Below are positions 57,301 to 64,000 of a DNA stretch of 64,000 nucleotides, piece by piece. Within the stretch, counting starts at the first letter, position 1; each line of letters begins with the position of its first letter. The stretch comes from Oscillospiraceae bacterium (GTDB taxonomy: Bacteria; Bacillota; Clostridia; Oscillospirales; Oscillospiraceae), in NCBI GenBank assembly GCA_017415425.1, contig JAFQGT010000017.1, forward strand, positions 62,001-126,000, in the 5' to 3' direction. The notes beneath the pieces were generated by a model. It was not told the origin of the DNA. It worked only from the letters and a program-made list of their open reading frames with translations, and did no database searches. The position numbers and the translations under genes are program-made.

Positions 57301-60300
57301 CGCGTCTCTACCGATGACAGTGCGACTTGGAAATACCTGGGCCAGACCGGCGCTTCCGGTGTCAGTACGGGTAAGATCGCCATCCCCACACCTACAGGTG
57401 AGGAACACTCGGTTGTCAAGGTTACCGTGCAGATCCTGGACGATGTAACCTATGCAGCCAATGTGGCGGCAGGCAAGGACGGTTTTGCGGACAGCGAACC
57501 TAAGGCCTACACCCTGTGGGTCGAGCAGATCCCTGCACCGGATATCGCCTGTGATATGGAAACTGCGGTGACAGATATTGGTGATTGGTATCCTGCCTTC
57601 CGTAAGGACAGAACCAGCTATCGTATTATTGTCGCACCCGGCGCAGCAGCACCTGTGCTGACATTCACCGTATCGGAAGGCACAAAGGTTACCGTTGCCG
57701 GAACGGAGCATACTCCCAACGAAAAGGGCGAGTATACCCTGACATTGAGTAAAACCCTCCAGGAAATTGCTGTTGCCGCAAGTGACGGTATGACCGTCAA
57801 GACCTATTCCATCGGCTATTCTGAGCGGGAAGCCAGCTCCGCAGCTGACAAGGTTGTGGACTATCTGATGGTGAACTCCCAGTATATAAACGGAAATGCC
57901 GGTGGTTACGGTACTAACCCCCAACAGACACTGACCGGTGGCCTGCTGTCTTTGGGTAACTTCGGCGGCTATGTGACCTTCTACATGGAAAACGGCCTGA
58001 CCGATGATCCTAACAATGCTTATGGCGTTGATTTCTATGTCAATGGCAATGCCTTTAAGGATGTTTCTACCGGCACCGGCCTGGGCTCTATGGAGCCCGG
58101 ACAGGTTTGGGTCTCCGAGGACGGCAATACCTGGTATGCCCTGGCAGGTTCCGAGCATTACGAGGACAGCACCCTCTGGGACTACGCGGTGACTTACACC
58201 AAAACTGAGACCGGCAGTACCGATTGGAAGGACAACCAGGGCAACACCATGGCATCTACTCACGGCAGATCCTTTGCATGGCCCAGCCCGAATGTTTACA
58301 CCATGAACGATCTGCCCAAGCAGAGTTCCTTTACCCTGACCGGTATTCTGCTTCCCTGCGTGGACGGTACCATCACCGGTACGGACAACTTTAACGCCTT
58401 CTCCAAGGGCGGCAGATTTGGCTATGTGGACCTGCTTCCCAACGGCACTTCCAACCCCTATCTGGATAACTCTGACTACAGCAACGCAAGCAGCGGATTT
58501 GACCTTAAATGGGCGGTGGATGCAGCAGGCAATCCTGTGGATGTGGCCGACAAGTCCTTCCATTATGTGAAGGTGGTCACCGCCTCCAACCTGATGGCGG
58601 GTTCTGCCAACGAAAAATCCACTGAGGTTGGTGACATCGTCCGGGCAACGGCACAGACCGAGGCTGTGGGCGTGACCGCAGCACCTTCCGGTGTGACCAT
58701 TTCCAGTGGCGATACCAGCAAAACCATTTCCTTTATAGCCGATCAGCAGATTTATGAAATGGACCTGGGCGATATGGACTATGTGTCCGTCCTGGTAGAT
58801 GGCACAGCCGAGGATGACAATATCTATGTGAACAATCAGCGTGTGGTTTCCGGCACGGCAGCCACCGGCATCAAGATCGGCAAGGATCAAAAACTGGTCC
58901 GAATCATTGTCCAGAACGGTGATAAGGAGCCTGTAATCTATGTGCTGAAGCTCAGTGGCAGTGCAGAACCCCAGGAGCTGATCGAAGGCATCCAACTGAA
59001 TGTGGACGGTGCCGGTCGCCTGGCAACCACCACCGATGGCAAGATTTTCACCGGCTCCGTTGGTTACCGAGTGGAAAGCATCGGCATCACTCCCAAGGTG
59101 GTAAGCGGTGCGGAAGTGACCATCAATGACGAAACCGTTCAGGAAAGCTACAAACTGGAAGAGGGCGAAAACACCTTCACCATTACGGCTTCCAAGGATG
59201 GCCTGAGCCAGACCGTTACTTTGAAGGTCGAAAAAGAAAAGACTCCGGAATCTACCGGTAAGATCACTGTGTATTTTGCGCTTCTGGGTGACAGTAAGCA
59301 CGGGCAGAGTGGTACTGCGCATACCCTGGCAGAGAATAATCTGACCACCTGGCTCAGCAGCACCGCTTATGAAATCGATTCTCCCGCAGCTGTGGTGGAT
59401 CTGATCGCCATGGCGCTGAAGGACCGCTATACCTATGTAAACTCCGGTGGTAACTACATTTCTTCTGTCAATGGCTTGGCAGAATTCGACAATGGACCTA
59501 ATTCCGGCTGGATGTACACCATCAATGGCATCCATTCCCAGCAGGGCATTGCCGAACAGCTGCTGCAGGACGGCGACAGTGTGATTCTTCACTACTCTGA
59601 TGACTGGACGTTAGAGCACAACCCGGACACCGGTGATGATGAAGCTGCAGCAAATGCTGTGGAAGCACTGATCGATGCCATTGGCACGGTTACGCTGGAT
59701 AGCGAGCAGAAGATCGCCCAGGCCCGTGCAGCTTATGATGCACTGACCGCTACCCAGAAAACACTGGTAGAAAATCTGGCTGTTCTGGAAGCAGCAGAGG
59801 AAGCTTTGGCACTACTGAAACTGGCCGGCACGGATATTACCGATATTTACAAAACAACCGGTGATTATCTGGCAGGATTGACTGCTCCTACGTTTGGTAC
59901 TACCAACGGAGAGTGGCGCGTCATTGGCCTTGCCCGCGCAGGCAGAGCCGTGGCAGACAGCTATTATGACGCAGTAGTCCAGTATGTGAAGGACAATATC
60001 GACGGCAGCGGTAGACTCCACGCAGTAAAATCTACCGACAACTCCCGTCTGATTGTTGCCCTGACCGCCATCGGCAAGGATGTGACCGATGTTGGTGGCT
60101 ATGATCTGTTGGCTGGCCTGAACGAAATGGAATACATCGGCAAGCAGGGTATTAACGGCACAATCTGGGCATTGATCGCATTCGATACCCATGATTATGA
60201 GATCCCCACCGGGGATGTGACCAGAGAGAAATTAGTACAGACCATTCTGGATGACCAAAAGACAGGCGGTGGTTGGGCACTGAGCGGTACTGTGGGTGAC

Positions 60301-63300
60301 CCGGATATGACCGGTATGGCTCTGCAGGCATTGGCTCCTTACTACAGTACCAATTCCGCAGTGAAGACAGCGGTGGATAAGGCGCTGACCTGGCTGTCCG
60401 GAATCCAAAACAAGAACGGTACTTTCTCCGGTTCCGAAGGAACCACCAGCGAATCTTTGTCTCAGATCATCACGGGTCTGACCGCTTTGGGCATCAATCC
60501 TGAGACCGACAGCAGGTTCGTGAAAAACGGTGTATCCGCAGTGGATGCGCTGGCTCAGTTCTATGTGGAAGGCGGCGGATTCAAGCACATCCTTGCCGGC
60601 GACCGGAATATGATGGCCACGGAACAGGGCTACTACGCATTGGTGTCCTATTACCGTCTGCTGCAGGACAAGACCGCTCTGTATGATATGTCGGACGTGA
60701 CCATTCAGACCGCAGCTATGGATCAGGAAGCAGCGGATGCGGTGGAAGCGCTGATTGATGCCATCGGTACTGTCACCAAGGACAGCGGAGAAAAGATCAA
60801 GGCTGCCCGTGATGCCTACGATGCTTTGACGGATACCCAGAAACAGCTCGTTGCAAACTACAAGACGCTGACTGATGCGGAAGCTAAGTATGCGCAGCTT
60901 GTCAAGACGGCGGAAGATGAGGCGGCAGCCAAGGCAGTTGAAGATAAGATCGATGCCATTGGCACAGTCACGCTGGATAGTGAGGGTAAGATTAAGGAAG
61001 CACGTAAGGCTTATGATGCACTTACCGATGTGCAGAAAGCACTGGTAAGCAATCTGGATAAGCTGGAAACTGCCGAAAAGGCACTTGCTGATCTTAAGGA
61101 TGAAGCTGCGGCCGATGAAGTAGAAAAGCTGATCGACGCTATCGGCACTGTCACCAAGAATAGTGGTGATAAGATCAAGGCAGCTCGTGATGCTTATGAC
61201 AAGCTGACAGACGATCAGAAAAAGCTGGTTGAGAATTACAAGACCCTGACCGATGCGGAAGGCAAGTTCAAGGAACTGAATTCTACTGCTGAAATAAGCT
61301 TTACTTTGCTTGGCTGCTATACGCACGGCGAAGACAAGGTTCATACTTTGGCAGAGGGCAACTTAAGCACATGGATTGCCAAGAAGACCTACAAGGTAGA
61401 ACCGGGCGCAACCGTCAAGGATGTGCTGGAAATGGCACTGAAGGAAGCCGGTATGAGCTATCGCAACCCCACCGGCAACTATGTAGAGTCCATTAACGGC
61501 ATCGGCGAATTCACCAATGGCGGCAATTCCGGCTGGATGTACACGCTGAACGGTATTCACCCCGGCCTTGGTGTTGGGGAGCAGACGGTGAAGGACGGCG
61601 ATGTGATCGTATTCCATTACACCGATGACTACACCAAGGAGGAAGGCAGCCAGGGCTATGGCGATAGAGACAAGGCAGCGGCAGAAAAAGTTGAGAAGCT
61701 GATTGATGCAATTGGTACGGTCACCCTAAACAGCAAGGATAAGATTGATGCTGCCCGTAAGGCATACGACGCATTGACCTACACCCAGAAGCAGATGGTT
61801 GATAACTACGCGACTTTGACTGCTGCGGAGAGCAAGTATGCCCAGCTGAAGAAGGATGCGGACGAAGCCGCTGCCAAGAAGGTCGAGGATATGATCGACA
61901 CTCTGGACAGCAATTCCGCTACTTTCGAGGAGGATGTGAAGGCTGCAAAGAAGGCATACGATGCACTGACAGCCGATCAGAAGAAGCTGGTGGGGAACTA
62001 TCAGAAACTGGCCGATGCTTTGAAGGAACTGGCTTCCGAGGAGGATAAGAAAGCCGCAGAAGCAGTGGAAAAACTGATCGATGCCATCGGTACTGTCACC
62101 AAGGACAGCGAAGCTGCAATCAAGGCAGCCCGGGAGGCCTATGAGAAACTGACAGATGAACAAAAGGCACTGGTCGGAAATCTGGATGTGCTGGAAGCTG
62201 CCGAAGAAAAACTTGCTGCATTAAAAACCCTGGTTGGTATCGAAGAAATCTACAAGGCCACCGGTGATTATCTGGAAAAACTGGGAACTCCTGTTCCGGG
62301 AACCGTCGGCGGTGAGTGGATGGTGATTGGCCTGATCCGTTCCGGTCGCGAGGTTCCTGATGCTTACTACGACAATGCAGTGAAGTTTGTGCAGGAGAAT
62401 ATCGATGAAAACGAACGCCTGCACAGCGCAAAGTCTACTGAGAATGCCCGTATGATCCTGGCACTGACGGCCATCGGCAAGGATGTTACCAATGTGGGCG
62501 GACATAATCTGCTCTCCGGTCTGACTGACATGACTTATGTTCAGAAGCAGGGTATTAACGGCCCCATTTGGGCGCTGATCGCTTTTGATTCCGGAAATTA
62601 TCCGATTCCTGAAGGCGGCGATGTGACCCGTGAAGCTTTGATCCAGGTCATCCTGGATGCTCAGCTTTCCGATGGCGGTTGGGCACTTAGCGGCAGTACC
62701 TCCGATGCTGACATCACCGGCATGGCACTGCAGGCACTGGCTCCCTACTACAAGACGGATGCAAAGGTAAGGGCGGCAGTGGACGAAGCACTGGAAACGC
62801 TGTCTGTGATGCAGACGGCAGACGGCTCCTTCGGTAGTATTGACGGTGTCAGCGCGGAATCCATTGCGCAGGTTGTGGCAGGCCTGTCGGCATTGGGAAT
62901 CGATACCCATACCGATGCGCGATTCATTAAGAATGGCATGTCCGCAATTGATGCGCTGTGTGCCTTCTATGTGGAAGACGGCGGATTTAAGCACATTCCC
63001 AATGGCAATCTGGACGGCATGGCCACTGAACAGAGCTACTACGCTTTGACAGCCTACTTCCGCATGCTGGACGGAAAGACCGCACTGTACGATATGACCG
63101 ATGTGATCAATATGGGTGGCGATGTGACTGTTGAGGAACCGGTAGAAACACTACCTGCTGAGACTGAATCTGCACCCACAGAACCGGTGGAAATCCCTGC
63201 TGAAAATGACCGCAGCTTCCCCTGGTGGCTGGTGATCGTGATCGTGGTACTGGCAGGGGCTATTGTGGTGCTTGTGATCATTTCGGGGCCTAAGAAAGGC

Positions 63301-63315
63301 AGACATATGAAGTAA
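51397..63315 (+). CDS. Giant surface protein with tandem intrinsic-factor-like (DUF4430 plus alpha/alpha-toroid) modules
   Basis: 3,972 aa. Signal peptide 1-25 (ends NAFA). About 27-165: DUF4430-like domain. 166-250: cadherin-like beta sandwich. Three copies of an 80-aa beta repeat at about 255-338, 463-545 and 1035-1111. Later come a Big_2 Ig-like domain (about 1683-1766), a further cadherin-like segment and a lectin-like region (about 2150-2440). Then two tandem modules. Module 1: DUF4430 (2621-2738, LAEFDNGPNSGWMYTINGIH), one 60-aa helical repeat, and a prenyltransferase/squalene-cyclase-type alpha/alpha-toroid (about 2812-3105); three helical repeats follow. Module 2: DUF4430 (3298-3412), three helical repeats, toroid (about 3613-3902). 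A single membrane span (3942-3963) with a basic tail anchors the C-terminus; no LPXTG. Toroid plus DUF4430 is the fold pair of intrinsic factor and transcobalamin. Corrinoid binding is inferred, not shown. Confidence 0.88.
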   Translation: MKKRIFALLLAFIMLVGMLPVNAFAASQGQVRVIVENTTYTADEGAPWDGTLVDTKVDLTDNMTMMTAILTALDNAGHSWNYNSGDWDTTYISSIEKGGSVGLAEFDGGTGAGWKGTLNDWFVNLGFTDWKVSNGTLVAGDVIRVMYTQDMGADIGGEWGANVGNLNSLTVSEGKLSPSFDKETLDYTLTVESDVSSVDITAVAENKEDKVTVTVGGTEYRRGVDVPVSDGTEISVACGAKTYLVTVSAAQPEPVTYAVTLPAETTGYTVAAAEGSVSPVVEGGSYSFTVTIADGYEAGEDFAVKANDVVLTAADGIYTIESITADQIVTVEGVAEKVAEEAVPFSTEIKLPSNGNSSWGYVSKLVLRGTDGSIYEAYWSATSNPFVLDVILGQDTDKDATITAAFSVAGLRAPSITGETAVTLQNGKGTINVTAKSAIASFYPDTNWTINLTVDDGSAANRASYTVTLPESCEAYTVTASSSSVSPVIEGRSYSFTVTIPNTYKAGENFAVKANDVVLEAVNGVYTIENIQADQVVTVEGVEEKTLAELSVTVIAPAGSTISSGRHYSYFKYDFSEPLEETTLEDGRIQKVYPTQSGRQGFVRVQHPEGVTYWDFDGLTAGSVFEITEEMLFIGSSEFGKETVYANFEKNVKDKADLYLTANEKGWLDLNTGDTWNLNVFRNFLSLGNTISNDCLALPDVEYKVISPNGGASDVVSVTPDANNSSYAEIKAEKAGTAIILVSYDAVYNCDGEGGKQWSAIWPENTGVVIVTVDAEDASIATNMTVNEEANSGGKQVIDAEHDILFYVEDSGASYSFKPEEGCAVTVNRSKVGSAMTFGGFTSGGVETAADGTVTVTGLTTGTHIIKVEKDGKAVYQVVRARQVSYEVKHSDGSLVTEESPAQPGETVTVQFHDLISPLEKLSGVYNANFGFYYNGQQGVQVRTSGGTYGVYTFSGSEGLQKFTVTVPAAWNETTYTLTDGGIKLGGFGGSFGSHRTTTYIAGKEVNTNASGTGGVASVLPDIAITTKPCGYNSYVATLSTGDGYTVNGVSGEANPIREGDTYTFTVTVLAGYDGENMVVKANGKPITATDGTYAVENVTENLNITVEGVEKIEVDMTTSTAVYTNGVDGSQWGRGNYVYVDTISLGGAEIESYTWDDDTCNIVLKAGTAKNAAIGFNWAVGGSNASWYDQMSAKLNGTAVAAGETVGIKLVDGAATVEFYAIYATNTRWSDTKTFVITTAEPPAFGLPDLEIAVGGNTVETATVQALTPDFDTATTEYSTPILDYESDKNNRFVLVKVAAPEGATVTAKCGGSEVATLVSGEWGVLQVKGGYFWSPTYSGCLTPGEYNKVEITVSKEGETDKVYTVTVPMQPDIANRSLAWKTNLSDALYITKNDENAALTVEAQYKNRPLENEDVVTYQWYSNTSATTEGGTAIAGATAETYVPDVSKLGTGYYYAVASCKDLESITSKVITVTVTDEAAPKSISIVCDYPYTVPNDWGKALGGVSFVAKNGDTLTLKAVDENGKETPVVWPSSLGGGSLNVTNGSTVVYTVTSTIYSYVQVTSLYDSTIQSEEKAIQVEDYSVNQYNKTPTVTLSDDGQSAKSISAQGGLNGYTIWSYTVSPENAAELSSDQKEKANYLKFNALRPGTIQVSFDLDLNGDGVADGNGQTDTATLTINGIAVEDSSGNLNKTYLETSTAKPNPTMQLKALSSTENPVFTWSSTDETVATVDENGVVTAKGVGSVIISATDGTYTGGIKVVVTSADTPYFESIDFVTTSAWSNGLSNASWKTADFKATTLQYTGLKLTKAAASTLTLKDTTLYNTEKYTASAAYVDANGTEQSVVIHSGAATELKDLPFETNIITITLTDKADETKKTVYTFEVTRPRDTTKTIANNGIVFVPDGREIWKDKYDGKTEGIMYVANEDGSFAQYQGVNSSRLYYRTYALNGLESFSLTLKGSSAFTHIRVSTDDSATWKYLGQTGASGVSTGKIAIPTPTGEEHSVVKVTVQILDDVTYAANVAAGKDGFADSEPKAYTLWVEQIPAPDIACDMETAVTDIGDWYPAFRKDRTSYRIIVAPGAAAPVLTFTVSEGTKVTVAGTEHTPNEKGEYTLTLSKTLQEIAVAASDGMTVKTYSIGYSEREASSAADKVVDYLMVNSQYINGNAGGYGTNPQQTLTGGLLSLGNFGGYVTFYMENGLTDDPNNAYGVDFYVNGNAFKDVSTGTGLGSMEPGQVWVSEDGNTWYALAGSEHYEDSTLWDYAVTYTKTETGSTDWKDNQGNTMASTHGRSFAWPSPNVYTMNDLPKQSSFTLTGILLPCVDGTITGTDNFNAFSKGGRFGYVDLLPNGTSNPYLDNSDYSNASSGFDLKWAVDAAGNPVDVADKSFHYVKVVTASNLMAGSANEKSTEVGDIVRATAQTEAVGVTAAPSGVTISSGDTSKTISFIADQQIYEMDLGDMDYVSVLVDGTAEDDNIYVNNQRVVSGTAATGIKIGKDQKLVRIIVQNGDKEPVIYVLKLSGSAEPQELIEGIQLNVDGAGRLATTTDGKIFTGSVGYRVESIGITPKVVSGAEVTINDETVQESYKLEEGENTFTITASKDGLSQTVTLKVEKEKTPESTGKITVYFALLGDSKHGQSGTAHTLAENNLTTWLSSTAYEIDSPAAVVDLIAMALKDRYTYVNSGGNYISSVNGLAEFDNGPNSGWMYTINGIHSQQGIAEQLLQDGDSVILHYSDDWTLEHNPDTGDDEAAANAVEALIDAIGTVTLDSEQKIAQARAAYDALTATQKTLVENLAVLEAAEEALALLKLAGTDITDIYKTTGDYLAGLTAPTFGTTNGEWRVIGLARAGRAVADSYYDAVVQYVKDNIDGSGRLHAVKSTDNSRLIVALTAIGKDVTDVGGYDLLAGLNEMEYIGKQGINGTIWALIAFDTHDYEIPTGDVTREKLVQTILDDQKTGGGWALSGTVGDPDMTGMALQALAPYYSTNSAVKTAVDKALTWLSGIQNKNGTFSGSEGTTSESLSQIITGLTALGINPETDSRFVKNGVSAVDALAQFYVEGGGFKHILAGDRNMMATEQGYYALVSYYRLLQDKTALYDMSDVTIQTAAMDQEAADAVEALIDAIGTVTKDSGEKIKAARDAYDALTDTQKQLVANYKTLTDAEAKYAQLVKTAEDEAAAKAVEDKIDAIGTVTLDSEGKIKEARKAYDALTDVQKALVSNLDKLETAEKALADLKDEAAADEVEKLIDAIGTVTKNSGDKIKAARDAYDKLTDDQKKLVENYKTLTDAEGKFKELNSTAEISFTLLGCYTHGEDKVHTLAEGNLSTWIAKKTYKVEPGATVKDVLEMALKEAGMSYRNPTGNYVESINGIGEFTNGGNSGWMYTLNGIHPGLGVGEQTVKDGDVIVFHYTDDYTKEEGSQGYGDRDKAAAEKVEKLIDAIGTVTLNSKDKIDAARKAYDALTYTQKQMVDNYATLTAAESKYAQLKKDADEAAAKKVEDMIDTLDSNSATFEEDVKAAKKAYDALTADQKKLVGNYQKLADALKELASEEDKKAAEAVEKLIDAIGTVTKDSEAAIKAAREAYEKLTDEQKALVGNLDVLEAAEEKLAALKTLVGIEEIYKATGDYLEKLGTPVPGTVGGEWMVIGLIRSGREVPDAYYDNAVKFVQENIDENERLHSAKSTENARMILALTAIGKDVTNVGGHNLLSGLTDMTYVQKQGINGPIWALIAFDSGNYPIPEGGDVTREALIQVILDAQLSDGGWALSGSTSDADITGMALQALAPYYKTDAKVRAAVDEALETLSVMQTADGSFGSIDGVSAESIAQVVAGLSALGIDTHTDARFIKNGMSAIDALCAFYVEDGGFKHIPNGNLDGMATEQSYYALTAYFRMLDGKTALYDMTDVINMGGDVTVEEPVETLPAETESAPTEPVEIPAENDRSFPWWLVIVIVVLAGAIVVLVIISGPKKGRHMK

Positions 63316-63337
63316 TCCTTACTTGCCTAAAACATAA

Positions 63338-63390
63338 GGAGAGCGGATTCGGAGAGGGAAAAACCCATCCGAATCGGCTCTCCGGTTTTG
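63338..63390 (+). terminator. Terminator after the giant gene
   Basis: GGAGAGCGGATTCGGA (63338-63353) pairs with TCCGAATCGGCTCTCC (63368-63383) with one mismatch, then GGTTTTG. A second hairpin TGTGAAAGCGGCC..GGGCTGTTTTCACA lies at about 63408-63440. Confidence 0.8.
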
Positions 63391-63471
63391 CCCGTTTATA
63401 GACCTCTGTGAAAGCGGCCTCAACCGGGCTGTTTTCACAGAAGCCTATGAAGAATATGAGGTGTTTTAGCT

Positions 63472-64000
63472 ATGAAAAAGAAAACAATTGCAAATCTCAT
63501 CATGGTGCTGACCATTGCGCTGATCGTGGCGGTTGGTGCGCTGGTTGCGTGGTTTTTGATAGAGCCGGAGGAAAGCCTTTACGGAAGCGAATTTTATCGG
63601 GTAGAAATACCAAATCATCGGTTGGTCACAAACGAAGATACCCAGAACCTATGTACCATCACCATCCGCTGCGATACGATTTTTGACAACGCCGATGCCT
63701 TGGAAGAGGCAAAGGCACCTTATGTCCCGGAGGACGGTGAGATCCTGCCTGTCGTTACGGTGGAATTTACCCCCGGAGAAACGGTGTTCGATGTGCTGCA
63801 GCGGGTGTGCGAAGCATCGGAATTACAGTTGGAATACAGCTGGACACCCCTTTACGACAGCTACTATGTGGAGGGCATCAACCATCTGTACGAGTTTGAT
63901 TGCGGCTTTGAGTCCGGTTGGATGTATAGGGTGGACGGATGGTTTCCCAACTATGGCTGTTCTGCTTACGAGTTGCAGGGCGGCGAGGAAATCGTCTGGT
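63472..64000 (+). CDS. DUF4430 membrane-anchored protein (cut by window edge)
   Basis: At least 176 aa; no stop before the right edge. Residues 5-30 form a signal anchor (IANLIMVLTIALIVAVGALVAWFL), then a short linker and VEIPNHRLVTNEDTQNLCTITIRCDTIFDNADALEEAK, followed by the DUF4430 domain: TVEFTPGETVFDVLQRVCEASELQLEYSW, INHLYEFDCGFESGWMYRVDGWFPNYGCSAYELQGGEEIVW. FESGWMYRVDG is the hallmark strand, also present in the giant protein. ATG 63472 has GAGG 12 bases upstream. It extends the run of corrinoid-binding candidates, and is probably the first gene of a further transcript. Confidence 0.85.
   Translation, partial: MKKKTIANLIMVLTIALIVAVGALVAWFLIEPEESLYGSEFYRVEIPNHRLVTNEDTQNLCTITIRCDTIFDNADALEEAKAPYVPEDGEILPVVTVEFTPGETVFDVLQRVCEASELQLEYSWTPLYDSYYVEGINHLYEFDCGFESGWMYRVDGWFPNYGCSAYELQGGEEIVW

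Noticed and set aside
57001-59592. 863-aa minus-strand open frame, and others within the giant gene
   Set aside because: Shadows caused by the codon bias of the 3,972-aa gene; none has a ribosome site or domain.
59637-62230. Regularly repeated DNA that could be mistaken for a CRISPR array
   Set aside because: The repeats are in-frame protein repeats of about 180 bases with diverged copies; there are no short identical repeats with unique spacers and no cas genes.

Overview
The window looks like chromosomal DNA of a spore-forming, anaerobic gut Firmicute of the class Clostridia, most probably in or near the Oscillospiraceae/Ruminococcaceae. The inference rests on moderately GC-rich coding sequence, strong GGAGG-type ribosome binding sites, sporulation genes (spoVT, a SpoIIE-like phosphatase), Clostridia-typical families (DUF4015, DUF5685, DUF2461, FakA/YloU, multidomain flavodiiron protein) and two cobalamin riboswitches. 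Nothing here fixes the species.

The first 20 kb is housekeeping: the start of gap (left edge, partial), an AlaX-like tRNA editing protein, a ParB-family protein, a ZIP metal transporter divergent from a flavodiiron/rubredoxin protein, prmA with a DUF4015 protein, two M16 peptidases with lgt, a PfkB kinase with mannitol-1-phosphate dehydrogenase, a DnaJ/DUF5685 pair, a YihY membrane protein, and the gpmI-yloU-fakA operon. At 20.6-21.7 kb a tRNA-Leu(UAA) is followed by a small accessory island: a 46-bp tRNA-end-plus-terminator repeat is duplicated about 950 bp apart, enclosing a zinc-finger protein and a ribbon-helix-helix regulator with a palindromic operator between them.

From 21.7 to 42 kb come gph, the replication-loader pair dnaD and dnaC/dnaI, a MATE exporter, an NlpC/P60 hydrolase, spoVT, an AIM24 protein, a relic of a P-type ATPase, an ATP-grasp/SLC13 operon, a calcium-type P-type ATPase behind a probable manganese (yybP-ykoY) riboswitch, an exonuclease, a CYTH protein, the SpoIIE-like protein and an MFS/GH2 sugar-use pair. 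Two abutting tRNAs (Met, Glu) at 42.2 kb precede a second accessory patch (SLOG protein, XRE regulator, roughly 470 bp of unassigned DNA).

The last 19 kb (45-64 kb) is the most interesting part. A BtuF/FecB-type ABC importer with an FmdE-family protein is followed by a DUF4430 (transcobalamin-C-terminal-like) lipoprotein behind a short cobalamin riboswitch, a DUF2284 protein, a second full-length cobalamin riboswitch with terminator, a 53-aa DUF2292 protein, and a 3,972-aa surface protein. The giant protein carries two tandem modules, each a DUF4430 domain plus helical repeats plus an alpha/alpha-toroid, the two folds that make up human intrinsic factor and transcobalamin. A further DUF4430 membrane protein runs off the right edge. 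Together these suggest a surface corrinoid-capture system that hands its ligand to an importer; this is inference from domain content and riboswitches and has no direct proof in the sequence.
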